Positions 24,901 through 36,642 of a stretch of 64,000 nucleotides of DNA are shown in pieces. Each line of letters begins with the position of its first letter. Position 1 is the stretch's first letter. The notes beneath the pieces were generated by a model. The model had not been told where the DNA came from. It saw only the letters and a list, made by a program, of their open reading frames with translations, and ran no database searches. The stretch comes from Anthopleura xanthogrammica. Lineage: Eukaryota; Cnidaria; Anthozoa; Actiniaria; Actiniidae. The stretch spans positions 6,509,790 to 6,573,789 of the forward strand of contig OZ025208.1 of the NCBI GenBank assembly GCA_964019055.1. Reading direction: 5' to 3'. A program made the translations under genes and the position numbers.

Positions 24901-27900
24901 CGTTATCTCGATGAGTGCATTTCAAAGTGAGGCTAATTACTTGCACATTTTGTTCAAAATCTACAGATCTAGGAATACTGCCAAACTTGTGGAATTTTAC
25001 GATAAATTACAATCTAGCCTCGTATCCCATGGGAAAAAAATAATTTCAAAATAGAAATAAATTGATGCAATTAACCCTTCTATATCAGTTTACAAAATAG
25101 AAATGGTTAGCCATTTCCAGACTTTAGTTCCTCAAAGCTTATTTTTGTATATGATGCATCCTACCGGTCGCAGTTTTATCGTGCTGAAGTTTTCAATAAA
25201 AGCGCCGTCTTGGCGTTGTTTTGTTATCAGCCATTCAGCAGACAAACATAGATCGTTTCGATCAACATAGATGTTGTGAAATAGGTTAGCTTGACAGAAG
25301 ACCTTCATGACCAATGCAGTCAACCTAAGAACAAGAAAGACCAAGGCTGCAATTTTAGATTCTGAATTTGACAAATAATGTAATAAGCTAAGAAGCCCTA
25401 CTATTTATTTTTTTTACGCTAAAAAAAAAAAGAATAAATTATATATTCAGTTAAAATTATCTCCTTACCATGTGCTTTTGAAAACATTCTCTTTAAACGT
25501 TCCAAAAGAGCCATCCACATTTCGATAAATTCTTTCATGAACATAGCCTTGAGAACAAAAAAAAGCAAATTAAATAAAATATTTGGGTGTCTTTTCTGGG
25601 ATGGCTTTTGTTGCTGATCCGCCTATGCAAGTCGAACAAAAAAAATTACACGAATGCTTTAACTTTTCTTCTATACCTTTCATAATATAATTATTCATTT
25701 TATTTTCCAAGTCTGCATTCATCTGTTTTGTCTTCGTCAAATAAAGCAACGCATAAACGTTTGGCGCAATTCGCATCATGTTCTCTTCGCCGTTACCACC
25801 AGGCAACTGCAAAAGCCGCTCAATCTTCCATGGTTTGAAGTTGAAAACAGTTCTTTCAAGAGCTTTTCCTGACAAAATTGGAAAGTTATCATAGTTAGCC
25901 AACCAAACATGCAACAATGAGAATTAAGTAACCGCAAACTGACTCACCAACCGAGCAAACAACTAACAAATAAAAAAAGGCGCTTCCGATCCTTTGATTC
26001 CATACCTGCTGTTATGTAGACCTTAGCTGAGATGGTTCCAGGAATGACGTGTCTTGGCAATACCAAATTGATGTTGTTTATTTGTACTCCTTTTGATTGG
26101 TTGTAGAGTTCTGTTTGTCAATGAGTAAAAAAAAATACGTACAATTAACTTAATTTCCATTACAATGTGACCAAAAAAATGTGAAGGACTTTCAGCTCAT
26201 CAGCACAAAATGGAGATGGAATAAAATAAAGCTATACATAGTTAATTATATAATACCCTGAGGATTTATTATGTAGGTTCTGGTCTTTCTTTCTTCTACT
26301 CCTTCTGGCTGAAAAAAGAAAAGGTAGTCAAGATTATGATATTCAGTGGCGTATGGATACAGGGAGTCCTGGAATATTCCATAAGAGTTGCAAATGTAGT
26401 AAATTTGGTCTGTAGTGTACGTAACCAATTTTAGGTGATATGGGGCACGCGCATATCGGATGGGGACGTCTCAAAACTGCATAGTACTCAAGAATTTCGA
26501 AGCGTCATTGTTACTTGAGATATAATTCATTGTTGACTAGCTCTAATTGACAGAAATCACTTTGTACTTTACTTACAACGACAAGTAGTAATTTTGATAT
26601 TTTGTCATCGACGAATTCATCAGCTGCTGCAACTTCAATTGGGATCTTACCAAACGTGATTGGAACAATCGTGATGGATAGGGATATTGAGTCTCGTGGT
26701 TGGATTTTGAGTGGCATAGTTGTTAGCTTAGTAGTTTTTCCGGGAACTGCAGAAGAGCAAAATCCTTCGTGTCCCTTGAGGAAGAAGTGAATCTGACAAG
26801 TAAAACGGAACAGATACGTCAAGTATCAGTGTCAAGTAACAGAAAGAATTGGCGTATAAAAATAATTATTACCGAAATTGGAAATTTTCTGTAATTGAAA
26901 ACAGTTGCCAAGATAGTTATTTCCTCTCCTCGTTGTACAGAATATGGCATGGAAAGATAGATGAAGAACTTTTTGAAGGTTGTGATGTGTAGTGGCTTAG
27001 CGATACCAAAACCAGTTGTATTGGACACTCCTATCGCCTGTACAACCCATGTTGTTATGGTATCCGGTAAGGTGACTGGAAAACTTGCGCTGCCACATTT
27101 CTTTAGTGATTCTTGATTCAAGAAAGGTCTGCATTTTTGAATTTTTTCCTTTTGACTTTTGAATAAAATGCAAGGAAATAAAAATTCATTATTTCAGTAA
27201 ACTTGCACATGTTATTGTAGAGTAATGTTGATTAATCTAAGTGAATTATTTGAATGTCTTTTTGTGCTTCTAACCTGATAGTTATTTCTTCATTAATCCA
27301 AGTTTCTGGAAACCAGTGATGTGTTTGTATACTCTCAGCAGTATTTTCATTGACTTGATTTGCCGGCAGGGGGATCTCCAACCCTGAAATTGAATTTAAA
27401 AAAATAAGAAAATAAATGTTTATGATAAAACTAGTCACTAAATGCGGAACGACGTTTCGGTGTTCATCTAACACCATTATCAAGCTCAAAATGGTATACC
27501 AGATATGTTCGAGTTAACAATGAAATATGAATAAGCTATACAATTCCCCATAGGGTTGTTTAGATAAATAGTTTAGGATGTTTGTATGGGAATATCCAAT
27601 ATGCATGAGTTCCAAATTCTAGCACAAAGCACTCTGGGAAAGTGAGTTCTTACGCCTTTTTGGCTCCTCTAAAAATTCATCTGATAATTTTTCCTTCGAC
27701 ATTTTATATGGAAATAAAAGGATTTCAGCAAACAAAAATAGCAGGGTAATTTTTTTTCTGATAGTTCCTTTGATTTCCCTGTTACATTTTTAAAGAACTC
27801 ACTTTCCCAGAGTGCTTTGTGAGCTTTGATGCACATTGCCTAATATCATAACGTATTCACAGAGACTAATGCAGATTTTTATTCTTTGTAAATGTACCTT

Positions 27901-30900
27901 CAAGTGATCTTCTTCTCCGGTTTTCAATTCCAAGTTTCTCCCCACATCCTAAGAAATATAAGGAAAATAACACATTAAACAATGGCTATTGACACAGGGA
28001 ACCCGGCTCCGGTCCGTAGGTTTTAAAATACGTATGACTTTAATTTATTGACGGGTTTCCTGTGTCTTTAGTTCAATGAATAACATCGTACAAATGTTGC
28101 GGGTTTCCTGTGGTGTAAAATGAGACCTCAACGACTGTAATTCCTTAACATTCAAAAAATAGTGTAACGCACTCGTTCAGTAACAGTCAAAGAATCAGTC
28201 ATCAGGCACATTAATAGCAATGCTCAACATCGGGGCGGGAATTCGTTAGAAAGTCTTTCCAAATGTGCGTATGTTATATCTATGCGTGCATGTATAAATT
28301 ACGTCGTTGTAACTTGATATTGTTTACATATATATATATATACTTTATATATTTTAGTTCAATCTGCAATATCATATATACCTAACTTTTTAAACGCATT
28401 ATTTTACTTACCCTTTATCCCTGAAACCACAATATCACTGGATATGACAACCATTCCAGCATTCTGATGAACAACATATCAATCGTTGCTTTATTTCGCA
28501 ATTTGAATAAAATTCAATCTCAAATCACCCAAACTATAACCAGAAAGAAAATCATGAAGCATGGAGCACCTGGGATATATATTTTTGCATTGCAAAAATA
28601 TAAGAATTAAGTGCTGTGACATACCTCAAAGACATGATCTGACGTTCTTCCACTTCCAGGCCCACAACCAAGATCAAGCTCTCGCAGTTTCTGGTTCACC
28701 TTGCATGACGTTAAAAAAATACTAAATCAGACTGCAGCTGGATAGAACATTATATTGGCAATGGAGCTTGAGATGAAGAATGACAGGGGCAGATATTGAA
28801 GGCAAATTATTACGTGAGTTTAGTACCTGTTTTGAAGTCAGAATGTTGTCTTTATTTCGAAGATAAACACTTTGGTCGACTCCTAGGAGGCTCACTTTGG
28901 TTCCCATGGTACCCAAAATTTTAATGTCGTAAGAGTCTGAAGGCAAGTGTTCTCTACCCTTCTTTAGAGTTGTCAGGATTATCTGTATATAAGAAATTCA
29001 CAAAATGCGCTCATTTTTGACAATATTTCACTTTTGACAATATTCGCTATGAACCTGGCTTGGAAATGAAATTATAAAATCAGCTTCCCAAATTTCCTCT
29101 TGCAATACCAGCAAGTCAGAAGGGATAAAATGTTTTGTTATGTGAGATAAAGATGGATACGTACATGCACCCGCCTTTTTTAATTGGGCGGTGAAGGGCA
29201 AAACAACCTCCGATTTTACTTGTTAAATAATGTTTTTAGTTACTAAAAATATTTTTGAAATATCTATAGTTCCAAGTTACCGGGTTTGGAAATATATCTT
29301 CGAAATTCAAGAGGATACTATCAGAGACGATTCTTCCTGTCTCCTTGCTGACGTAATAAGCAAACAGACGAGCAGACGGAGACATTGATGGGGTTACTTT
29401 GAAAGAAATCGTGGTGATGATACCAAGCTTGCTATCGATTGTGGAATAGGAAACTATTCGCCCACGTGCCGTTACCTATATATTTGAAGGAAAAAGACGT
29501 CTTGGTAAGGAAAAATAATGATAATAATATCAAACCTAAAACTAATGATCATAGTAGTTATTAGTTATATGGTACCCGCGGTCAGTTTGTGTAGCGTACA
29601 TTTCAGGTAAACTTTAGCCGGCTTCCTTCCTAATAATCAAACTACGAAATCGTACCGACTTTCTTCGGCGGGGAAGGTGAATTTCTTTTCAAATCATGGT
29701 TAAATTAAGCATGGTTGGATGATGGACGAAAACATTTGCGCAAGATTTTCTTCCTTTGTTGTTTATTTTTTCTGATCATGAAAAGGGATTAGATTAGAAA
29801 TGGGGCGGACTATAATACTGAACGTATACTAAAATAATATTTAGTTTTATTGAGTATTTTGCTACCCACCAAATATGTAAGTCGATCTACGGTGTGGCTA
29901 TTGATAACTGCTTCACAAGCGGCATTTGAACCAACCTGGAAAAACAAAGATCTTATATGACTTCTCATAGGGGCTTTATATGAAGTTTACTTAAGGACGT
30001 ATGGCTTTATTTAAACATATCAAATCATAATTTAAGAAGGTATTGGGTTTAATTAATGTGGTATGAACAGGTAGACATTACTTTGGCCAGCTTGTTTTGC
30101 CTGAGCATCATTACTTCGCTGGATTCAGAAGCAAATACAGTCATTATCTTCACTGCATTGTGTTCTTTTGGAGCACCTCTCACTATTGTTTTGATCTATG
30201 AAAAACACAATAATTAAATCGGTGTTGTACTATATACGATACAATTGCAATAATCATTCATTTGACGAAGGAAAAGCGTTATGCCATAAGTTATCTTGAC
30301 GAGGCCCTCGACTGAAGCTAGTCCTCTTGGTTTGCACAAGCTTATTGAAGGCAACAGAATGAAGTACTTAGTTAGCAAAAGCTACCTTAAGTCTTTTAAC
30401 CTCTCTTGCAACGTTAATTATAAACCAGGCTTCCCCTCTCTTATCAGTGTGCGCTTCGTTCCTCTCTTCTGCTTTTTTCATTTTGCGGTCCGAGCCTGAC
30501 ACTGCTATCTTGCTTCCATCATTCCTAAAAGCGTCAGCATACACCTTCATTGGCAACGGAAGAACATGTTCTTTGTTAGGGTAGGTTACTCTGACCTGTT
30601 GAAAAGAGATAAATGATTACACACTACTCAGTCATCAATTGTAATGTTAACTGAAAATATGTATCATAACTAAATCTCAATTGACATTTTCTTTCATTCA
30701 AATTAGCTAGACCCCTCTTTAGCTTGGGCATAATGTTTTCAGATAACGTGTCATTCTGTTTAGAATAAGATTCTTTGTTTAAATTGTATTCATATTAATA
30801 TGTGTTCTCGTACGCATCGTTAAACAAAGAAATGGTACTTAGAAAATGAAACGTGGCCTGAAATGGGCAAACATCAATCCAAATCTAAAAAGGTCTAAAT

Positions 30901-33900
30901 CCGTAAATCCTCTATTAAGCTCCGCCTCTCAATTAAGCCTTACCTCTAAACCCCCCCCCCCCCCCCCCCCCTCTTTAGAGAAAGAAATTTATTAAGTTCC
31001 CGCCCCTCTCTTCCAAGCCCCTCCCCTTCGCTGCCTTTTTCAACCAAAGAAATAAAACATTGTGACGACTGATTAAAGAACTATGATTTATTCACGTCTT
31101 GAAAGCTCAGGTCAATCACATAAAAGGTCTTCTAATATGAATTAATGTGTGTCATTCGCCTTTTGTTTAAGTAAGAAAGTCGGCTATTTTGCCTAGACAT
31201 TAAAAAAGAAAAGATAAATATTCCCAGACTAAATTGAACACAATTTTTAATTACTTTGATTGAAAATGGCAATCCAGGTTTAAAGTATCGTGGTGTATTG
31301 ATGTATTCAATGTGATACGGTGAAGTGGCAAAAAAGGTAGAGTCCTCCACAGCTGTTGCCGTTCTTCCAGCTGACTGTTCCTGTACATTAGCAACGATTT
31401 GAAGACGATATCCCTCGGTATACCATTTCTTTTGTAGCAAATCTCTCACTCTTTCCATTCCTAGCAAGAAGTCAAATCTCCCGTCATGTAGCTAAACAGG
31501 AGAGAGAAAGATACTTTTGAAAAACATTATCTTACCTTTTGAAACCTCTTTTCTGAAAATAGCTTTCCAATTGCACTAAACCCTTCTTTTCAAACCTACT
31601 TTTCCAAAATCCTTAATCTGGCGCTCTGGAGAATAATCTTTCATTTTCATAAATGAAAAGAGCCATCAAACAGATTTTCGTTAGGCATGTATCATTGATA
31701 ATAAAATAATATTTTCTCACAAGTGTTCTAACGGTGACAAGAGGTCGAGCGTTTTGAATTGGTCCAACGATGTTGAGTTCAAGTGTTACCCTTCCTTTTA
31801 CATTTTTTCCATACGTGTATCTATAAGAGATCAAAACAAGATGCTGGACAACAGATTTCTAACGTTTTTTAAAAGTCTAAGCCGAGTGTATTATAAAAAA
31901 CTCTAGTAAAACGGATCACATTCATTTTGACGAGTAGAAAGAAGAAGTAGAAAAAAAAGCGACGGAGGCTTGGTTATTTAAAACTCCGCTACGCGTCGTG
32001 GTTTCCTACGCTTCTCTCGTGTTCTCTCCACATCCCGCGTGTCTTTATCAGAGTATAATACACGGAAAACTGTTTTTTATTGCTTTTATAAAATAACTAA
32101 CTTTTCGAGAGAGAAAAAAAATGACGTGAGCATGTATTATGCTCTCATAAAACATGGGTTTTTGACCAATCAGAGCGCGCGTAATATCAAAGTTATTTTA
32201 TAAAACGTAATTTTGTTGATTGTATATGATTGTATACTTACAAGGCATTTCCTGACACTGCTAATGAAGTGTCATTAGGTAAAATATATGGTGGTCCTTT
32301 GACTTTTACAAAAAAATTTGGGAGAACTAAACGACATCAATAAAATACTCATTAGATGATAAATTATCAATGCTGGGTGTCTCTTTTTGAAAAATGCATG
32401 TATAGGCCTTTTTGATATGAATTTGTTTTGAATGCCTTCAGGCAGCATCAAACAACGAAACGCAACGGAACGCAACTGAAACAATAACAAAAGAAAACTA
32501 AATGCCACTCTACTTCAAAAAGGGTGTAACTTTCCAGTAGAATACGAAATTTACAACGCTTTCGAAAAGATTCAAAGTTAAATGGTGCAATAGCGATTAT
32601 GTTTTTTAATTCTTCCCTTCTAGACGCATGTTCTTTCAAGCAGAGCATGTAATGCAAAATTTCGATTAGATACAAAGTACTTTAATTCATACTTACCGTG
32701 TTTACCTACTTGGAACGTAATTGAAGTACGATGACTAAACTATGAAAAAGCAGACGTTTAGTTTCCATGCTATAGTACAATAGAAGTAAAGGAGATTTTG
32801 GAGCCTTAGATTCACTTACAAGGTGACCATAGTTTGCTTCAATTGTCCATTTTCCAAAAAGAGCGTGTTCATCGATATCAATGATTCTGGTAAAGAATCC
32901 TTTAAAAAAAATGGTGAAATTATTTAAATGTATAAGCTGTTTTTTGGATATCAAAGTTGGAATAGACCCCTTCGGAACTTCGGGATGTAGCTCAATTCGG
33001 AGGACAAAACAATAGGTTCCTATTCTGTGAGATTGAAATTATTTTATTTTGTCTTCCAAATTTTGCTGCTTTGACGTCACGTGAAAGTGGTCTTCGATAT
33101 GTGTAGTGGTACTACCATTTACTGTTATCTTAGCATGTATTGTTTTCTTATCTGTCTTATGTTACCAAGTGGGCCATTTTTAAATCTTTATTATCATCAT
33201 TTTTCAATCGTTATTATATGATAAACCTTCCATGTACATACCAGATGGCGTAGTTAGATCATTCCACTGTTTCACACCTATGCCTTTGGGATTCTTTGCA
33301 ACAGAATTCACATTCGGTTAGCAACATATTAATATCTTAATGTTCAGTATCAGAATGGTTAGATAATGAAAATGGTAACCCAAGCACAATATTTAAAATA
33401 CTTTTTAAAGCGTAAACTCTTACCTTTACGACAATATTAATCTGTAAAGAAAAATATTGAAAATTGCAGTTTCATGTTATCTGTATTTATTCTTCCGATA
33501 AAATGTTGTCGAAATACATAGAAATGGATAAGAGAAAACAGTAACAGGCTTTAGGTAAAAAGAATATATAGTTTTCTTTATACCTTTTGCGTGCTTGGCA
33601 TCAAATCAAATCCAAGAGGCACTACGCGGATTTTTACTGCAAAATGTGGAACAGGAAAGAATAGACCCCTTGCAGCCGATCGAAATGCTGCTCGATTTGG
33701 AGGGCAAAACAAAAGAATTTCCAACTCCTGATAATTGGAACCTATTGTCTTGCCCTCCAAATTGAGCTGCATTCCGACGTGCTGCAAGGGGTCTATTGTG
33801 ATTATCACTGAACTTATACATAGACTGTAATCAAGGAGGGGGTCACAAAATATTTCAAAAAATATAAAAGCAAAGAAAGATACACGTCGAGATTTAGACT

Positions 33901-35918
33901 GAGAGGCCAGGAAAACGGACAAAATCCCTTGAAGCACAGTCTAAGAGAATGAAATAAGCAATTCTCAATTCACACAGATTGCGTGTCTAAACACTGTGCA
34001 TTAAAAGCGCACTCTACTACATTCTATGCATTTGACAGGAACTAAAGTCCACACTTGTCGGTAAATAAGGCTACCTTTTTGCTTTGGCGTATAAATCGGT
34101 TTGTCTGTCTGCATTAGAATAATACCATAGCGGTAGCTGAGGCGAATCTTTGAATATTTGCTAAAATGCAGTTCGGGGCCTGTACATTGTGCCACCAGAT
34201 AGATGTACTTCAGTTCCTTAGTAACATCATATGGTATATATTCAGGTCTGACCTACAGTAAATAGAAGGGCTCGTGATAATGAGAAATATCAAAACTAGA
34301 TAGAATATCAACGTATACTGCTTAATAATTTGAATAATCAAAGATGCATAAACATCTAGACACATTACACTATTAAAGGCTGTACGATACTATATCTATA
34401 TTCGCATTCATGGAAATGTACAATAATTATAGTTACCGTTACTGTCAACAGTTTTGGATTATCTAAAAAGAAGAAGGAAATACACTGTGAGGACGTAGAT
34501 ATTGAAGTAGCTTCCAAATGGAAGGGAATCAGTCAGGCTAATTACCTGCGGAGACCAAGGCTTGATCAAACGAAATCGCTTTTGTCTCGTTGGGCTTGGT
34601 ACCAAAGACATCTAAATGTACTCTTAAAGATATGCTATGTGCCATTGTGATGTTGAATAACTGTACATGAACTTTAAGTGGAATACCAACTTCAACAGTA
34701 TTTGGAGCTGTTATCACATAGCTATGTTTTTGAAGAAAAGAACGAAGTCAATTCCGATAGATCCAGTTATCCCCCCCCCCCCCCCCTACCCCCATCTTAG
34801 TAAACATGTTGGCCATGAAGCTTCAAAAGCTTGAGAAAACTTCTTGTTTTAATTGCATACATATTAATGCACCACTAAACAAAACAAAATGGGTACACAC
34901 GATCTAGTAGCAGCCTGCGGAGTTGAGATATGCCCACCAATCGAAGTTGATAATGGTTGATGATCACCAGTATGGTCATGTTATCTTCATAATCATTAAC
35001 TTCATTATATCATCATCATGACCAGCGCCGTCATCATCATGCGCTTTATTATCATCACCACCACCTCCACCTCAACATTATAATCATGCAGCATTACCAC
35101 CATCATTATAATTATCATCATCATCGTTGTTACCGAGACGTAAGTCCATCCTAGAGTACAGCATTTTGCGTAAAACCGTATGACAAATTAATTTAGACAA
35201 TCGATAAGGCCCATGGTATAATTAAGCATTAATCGTAAAAAATACTTTGAGTAAATGGTCAATTGTCTCTACGTACTTTATCCCGAATTGACTTTATTTT
35301 CAGGATAAAAACGGGACAGTTTTTTAGTTCGGAAGTTTTATAAAAATCTTCCTTAAATCTCGTGCAGTGACCAGTAGCGAGGTCAACGATACTCAGCGCA
35401 GGGTGCTTTGTCTTGTAGGACTAATTTGAAATACCGATCAGATTTCTTCATGAACCTTGCGGTTTTATTTAGTTATTTGGTCTATTCTTCTAAATATGTT
35501 AATACGACAAGGAAACCGTTAACTATTTAGCAATGATAGAGGGGAGGCAAATTCCCTTGGCTTCACTTGGCTTTGGTGATAAGGCATCCAACCATTCGAT
35601 CATTGACAACAACTTTTCAGTCACAATTTATATAATATCAGACTATCAAAATTATGCAAATATGTAAGGCTACTATAGCTATATAATTTTGTATTACTTC
35701 TTCCACCTCAGTCATTTCAGTCACGATTTATATAATATCAGACTATCAAAATTATGCAAATATGTAAGGCTACTATAGCTATATAATTTTGTATTACTTC
35801 TTCCACCTCAGTCAAAGAATGCCTCATTTTAAAATGTACAAACATAATATTTGTTTTACCTTGGGCTTGAAGTGCATTCTGCAACTAGCGTGAACGCCAC
35901 CAGCAAGAAAAGTGCCAT
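19851..35918 (-). CDS. Gene B: C3-like protein without thioester or anaphylatoxin
   Basis: Complete 39-exon gene; the hand model is 4,851 nt (1,616 aa), open throughout, close to the usual C3 length. Signal peptide MALFLLVAFTLVAECTS, MG1-MG6, junction NRRRRSLE, then directly the alpha' segment and PETWIN, MG7, CUB, thioester-domain fold with GNGEE instead of GCGEQ, MG8 with a polybasic insert, and NTR/C345C ending KHGCN and stop. It should still be secreted and cut into two chains, but has no anaphylatoxin exon, no R|S convertase site and no Cys-Gln thioester. MG8 has also lost two cysteines (QRRDFDL, KKSRMFYNL) kept in genes C and D. It could be a scaffold, regulator or binding protein. Intact frames, splice sites and phases argue against a pseudogene. 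A TATA box lies 76 bp upstream. Confidence 0.9.
22461..27155 (-). CDS. Gene B exons 22-34: MG7, CUB, thioester-fold domain, MG8 with polybasic insert
   Basis: Exons: 26873-27155, 26577-26792, 26257-26308, 26006-26110, 25677-25868, 25469-25547, 25165-25324, 24489-24560, 23753-23921, 23432-23598, 23207-23347, 22801-22866 and 22461-22723. The barrel helices are kept (KVFCQAN, WLITKQRQDGAF, LAITTYALLIVNS, ETASYALLAQV). The loop after DGAF reads IENFSTIKLRP and then GRKND, so the GG of gene A is also gone. Exon 34 carries the shortest basic insert of the four genes: about 17 of 30 residues are Lys/Arg, including KSKKRK. The first MG8 cysteine is missing (QRRDFDLTL). Confidence 0.87.
25677..25868 (-). 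CDS. Gene B exon 26: thioester exon with GNGEE (dead thioester)
   Basis: The exon aligns residue for residue with gene A exon 27 and has the same length (192 nt). The pentapeptide reads GNGEE (bases 25783-25797): Cys is Asn (AAC) and Gln is Glu (GAG), so no thioester can form. The surroundings are otherwise well kept: [20 protein letters not shown]. Glu is also what Gln becomes when a normal thioester is hydrolysed, so the fold may resemble the reacted state. Confidence 0.93.
27275..27948 (-). CDS. Gene B exons 20-21: RRRR junction joined directly to alpha' segment, anaphylatoxin missing
   Basis: Exon 20 (27898-27948) reads CGEKLGIENRRRRSLE; the RRRR bases are 27908-27919, the same tetra-arginine as human C3. 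Exon 21 (27275-27383) continues GLEIPLPANQVNENTAE and ends HHWFPETWINEE. The two join in phase 1 with no exon between. I searched the 514-bp intron in all minus-strand frames by eye and found no CC...C...CC pattern. No Arg|Ser site follows. Almost half of this intron is an inverted-repeat element (27603-27835). Confidence 0.87.
27603..27835. mobile_element. CACAAAGCACTCTGGG inverted-repeat element, copy in gene B
   Basis: CACAAAGCACTCTGGGAAAG at 27623 and its reverse complement ending at 27821 form near-perfect terminal repeats. Flanking sequence shared with the gene A copy shows the element is longer, out to GCATGAG and GATGCAC. It sits in the intron that in gene A holds the anaphylatoxin exon. 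Confidence 0.85.
28412..34721 (-). CDS. Gene B beta-chain exons 2-19 (MG1-MG6 start)
   Basis: Exons: 34546-34721, 34437-34462, 34075-34252, 33584-33636, 33424-33441 (18-nt microexon INIVVK), 33242-33293, 32820-32899, 32697-32739, 32242-32326, 31721-31820, 31255-31492, 30386-30595, 30082-30194, 29870-29935, 29281-29475, 28827-28982, 28625-28699 and 28412-28463. Landmarks: [42 protein letters not shown] and LGCGPGSGRTS. Exon number and phases equal those of genes A and C. The MG2/MG3 boundary reads FQVGKHG where gene A has FEVREY. N-glycosylation sequons occur (for example NIT in MG1 and NDT in MG3). Confidence 0.88.
30951..30971. repeat. Poly-C run of 21
   Basis: Homopolymer in the gene B intron between exons 12 and 13. 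A shorter run of 16 C lies at 34771-34786. Confidence 0.9.
32083..32208. repeat. Inverted repeat with TTATAAAATAAC arms
   Basis: TTTTATAAAATAACTAACTTT faces AAAGTTATTTTATAAAA in the gene B intron after exon 10. An adjacent ACCAATCAGAGCGCGCG motif resembles one near 23156-23170. Confidence 0.5.
32962..33094. mobile_element. ATAGACCCC fold-back MITE, copy 3
   Basis: Starts ATAGACCCCTTCGGAAC and ends with the degenerate GAAAGTGGTCT. The arms AATTCGGAGGACAAAACAAT and the facing TTTTGTCTTCCAAATT match the family. Gene B intron after exon 7. Confidence 0.75.
33661..33797. mobile_element. ATAGACCCC fold-back MITE, copy 4
   Basis: The best-preserved copy: ATAGACCCCTTGCAGC at one end and GCTGCAAGGGGTCTAT at the other are exact inverted repeats. 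It lies 25 bp upstream of gene B exon 5. Confidence 0.88.
34975..35130. repeat. Degenerate (ATC/CAT)n tract
   Basis: Long stretch of CATCATCATC and ATTATCATCA units in gene B intron 1. Confidence 0.65.
35615..35814. repeat. Recent 100-bp tandem duplication in gene B intron 1
   Basis: Two adjacent copies with an exact 100-bp period; I see only one difference (CAATTTA against CGATTTA). It ends 46 bp before the donor of exon 1. Confidence 0.9.
35860..35918 (-). CDS. Gene B exon 1: signal peptide
   Basis: MALFLLVAFTLVAECTSSP: a short start, hydrophobic core and small residues before the likely cleavage point. The ATG at 35918 is the first after the TATA box. The exon ends in phase 2 and joins SYVITAPN in exon 2 (34546-34721). 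Confidence 0.88.
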
Positions 35919-35993
35919 TGCGTGGGGAAATTCTCACTGACCTCTGTACTGTTTATTAAGTAGCATCAACTTCATTGATAGATATTTCAAGTG

Positions 35994-35999
35994 TATATA
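35994..35999 (-). promoter_or_regulatory. TATA box of gene B
   Basis: Minus strand CTATATAC, 76 bp upstream of the ATG at 35918. A start about 30 bp downstream would leave a 5' UTR of roughly 45 nt. Confidence 0.5.
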
Positions 36000-36617
36000 G
36001 CGCTATCCTTTTGATTCCCTTATTGTAATGATAGGCATAGGATCGGTACATGCGGAGGCATATAATCATCTGATACTTTTATTAGTCACCGGATCTTTAA
36101 CTCTGAGTTTTGCATTCTATTTGCTACATGTCATCGCTTGGCAAACTACCAAGGTATTGAGACTGAGTCAACACATTTTCCGTTGCATTACTTACTCTCA
36201 TAAGACCATGGCTTCTATACATTCACAAGAAGTTTTAGTGTACCCCCACCTGGGAGGGGGAGGGTGGGGAAGGGGAGGGGGCTCTTAATCGGAAGGAAAA
36301 AGAGTTTTAGATGAGAAGAAAGGGATGAAATTTAATTTCCAAAATCAGTCGAATTTTGTTGTATCATCCACTCCATGTGTGAAAGCAAAATACCAGAAGT
36401 AATTTGTTAGCAAAACACCTTCGTAGGCTCAGATTTCCAGCTGTCGGGGTTTCGTTCGCTCCCGCGATACAAGAATATATGAGCCTTTTTTGCATTTCTT
36501 TATCCCTTTCCGTCACAATGGGTCACTTGAAGTATAGCAAGCAGAAGAAAAATAACTAATAGTTCAATGATCATATTATATCTACGCTCTCAACTTGAGT
36601 TCTTTGTAAATATAACT

Positions 36618-36623
36618 TTTATT
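36618..36623 (-). terminator. Polyadenylation signal of gene C
   Basis: AATAAA on the minus strand about 20 nt after the stop codon at 36643. This implies a very short 3' UTR. Confidence 0.5.
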
Positions 36624-36642
36624 GAAAACTCACATAATCAAA

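Larger units (their letters stand above)
35919..36642. other. Intergenic spacer between gene C 3' end and gene B 5' end
   Basis: 724 bp. It contains the gene B promoter region, a G-rich run near 36246-36283 and the gene C 3' untranslated region. I see no coding exon here. Confidence 0.65.

Noticed and set aside
25783..25797. GNGEE as a sequencing error of GCGEQ
   Set aside because: Four base changes in 15, and the identical codons recur in gene C 17 kb away.
5721..25868. Assignment of the genes to A2M or CD109 instead of C3
   Set aside because: The tetrabasic beta/alpha junction, anaphylatoxin domain in gene A, and C-terminal NTR/C345C are C3/C4/C5 features.
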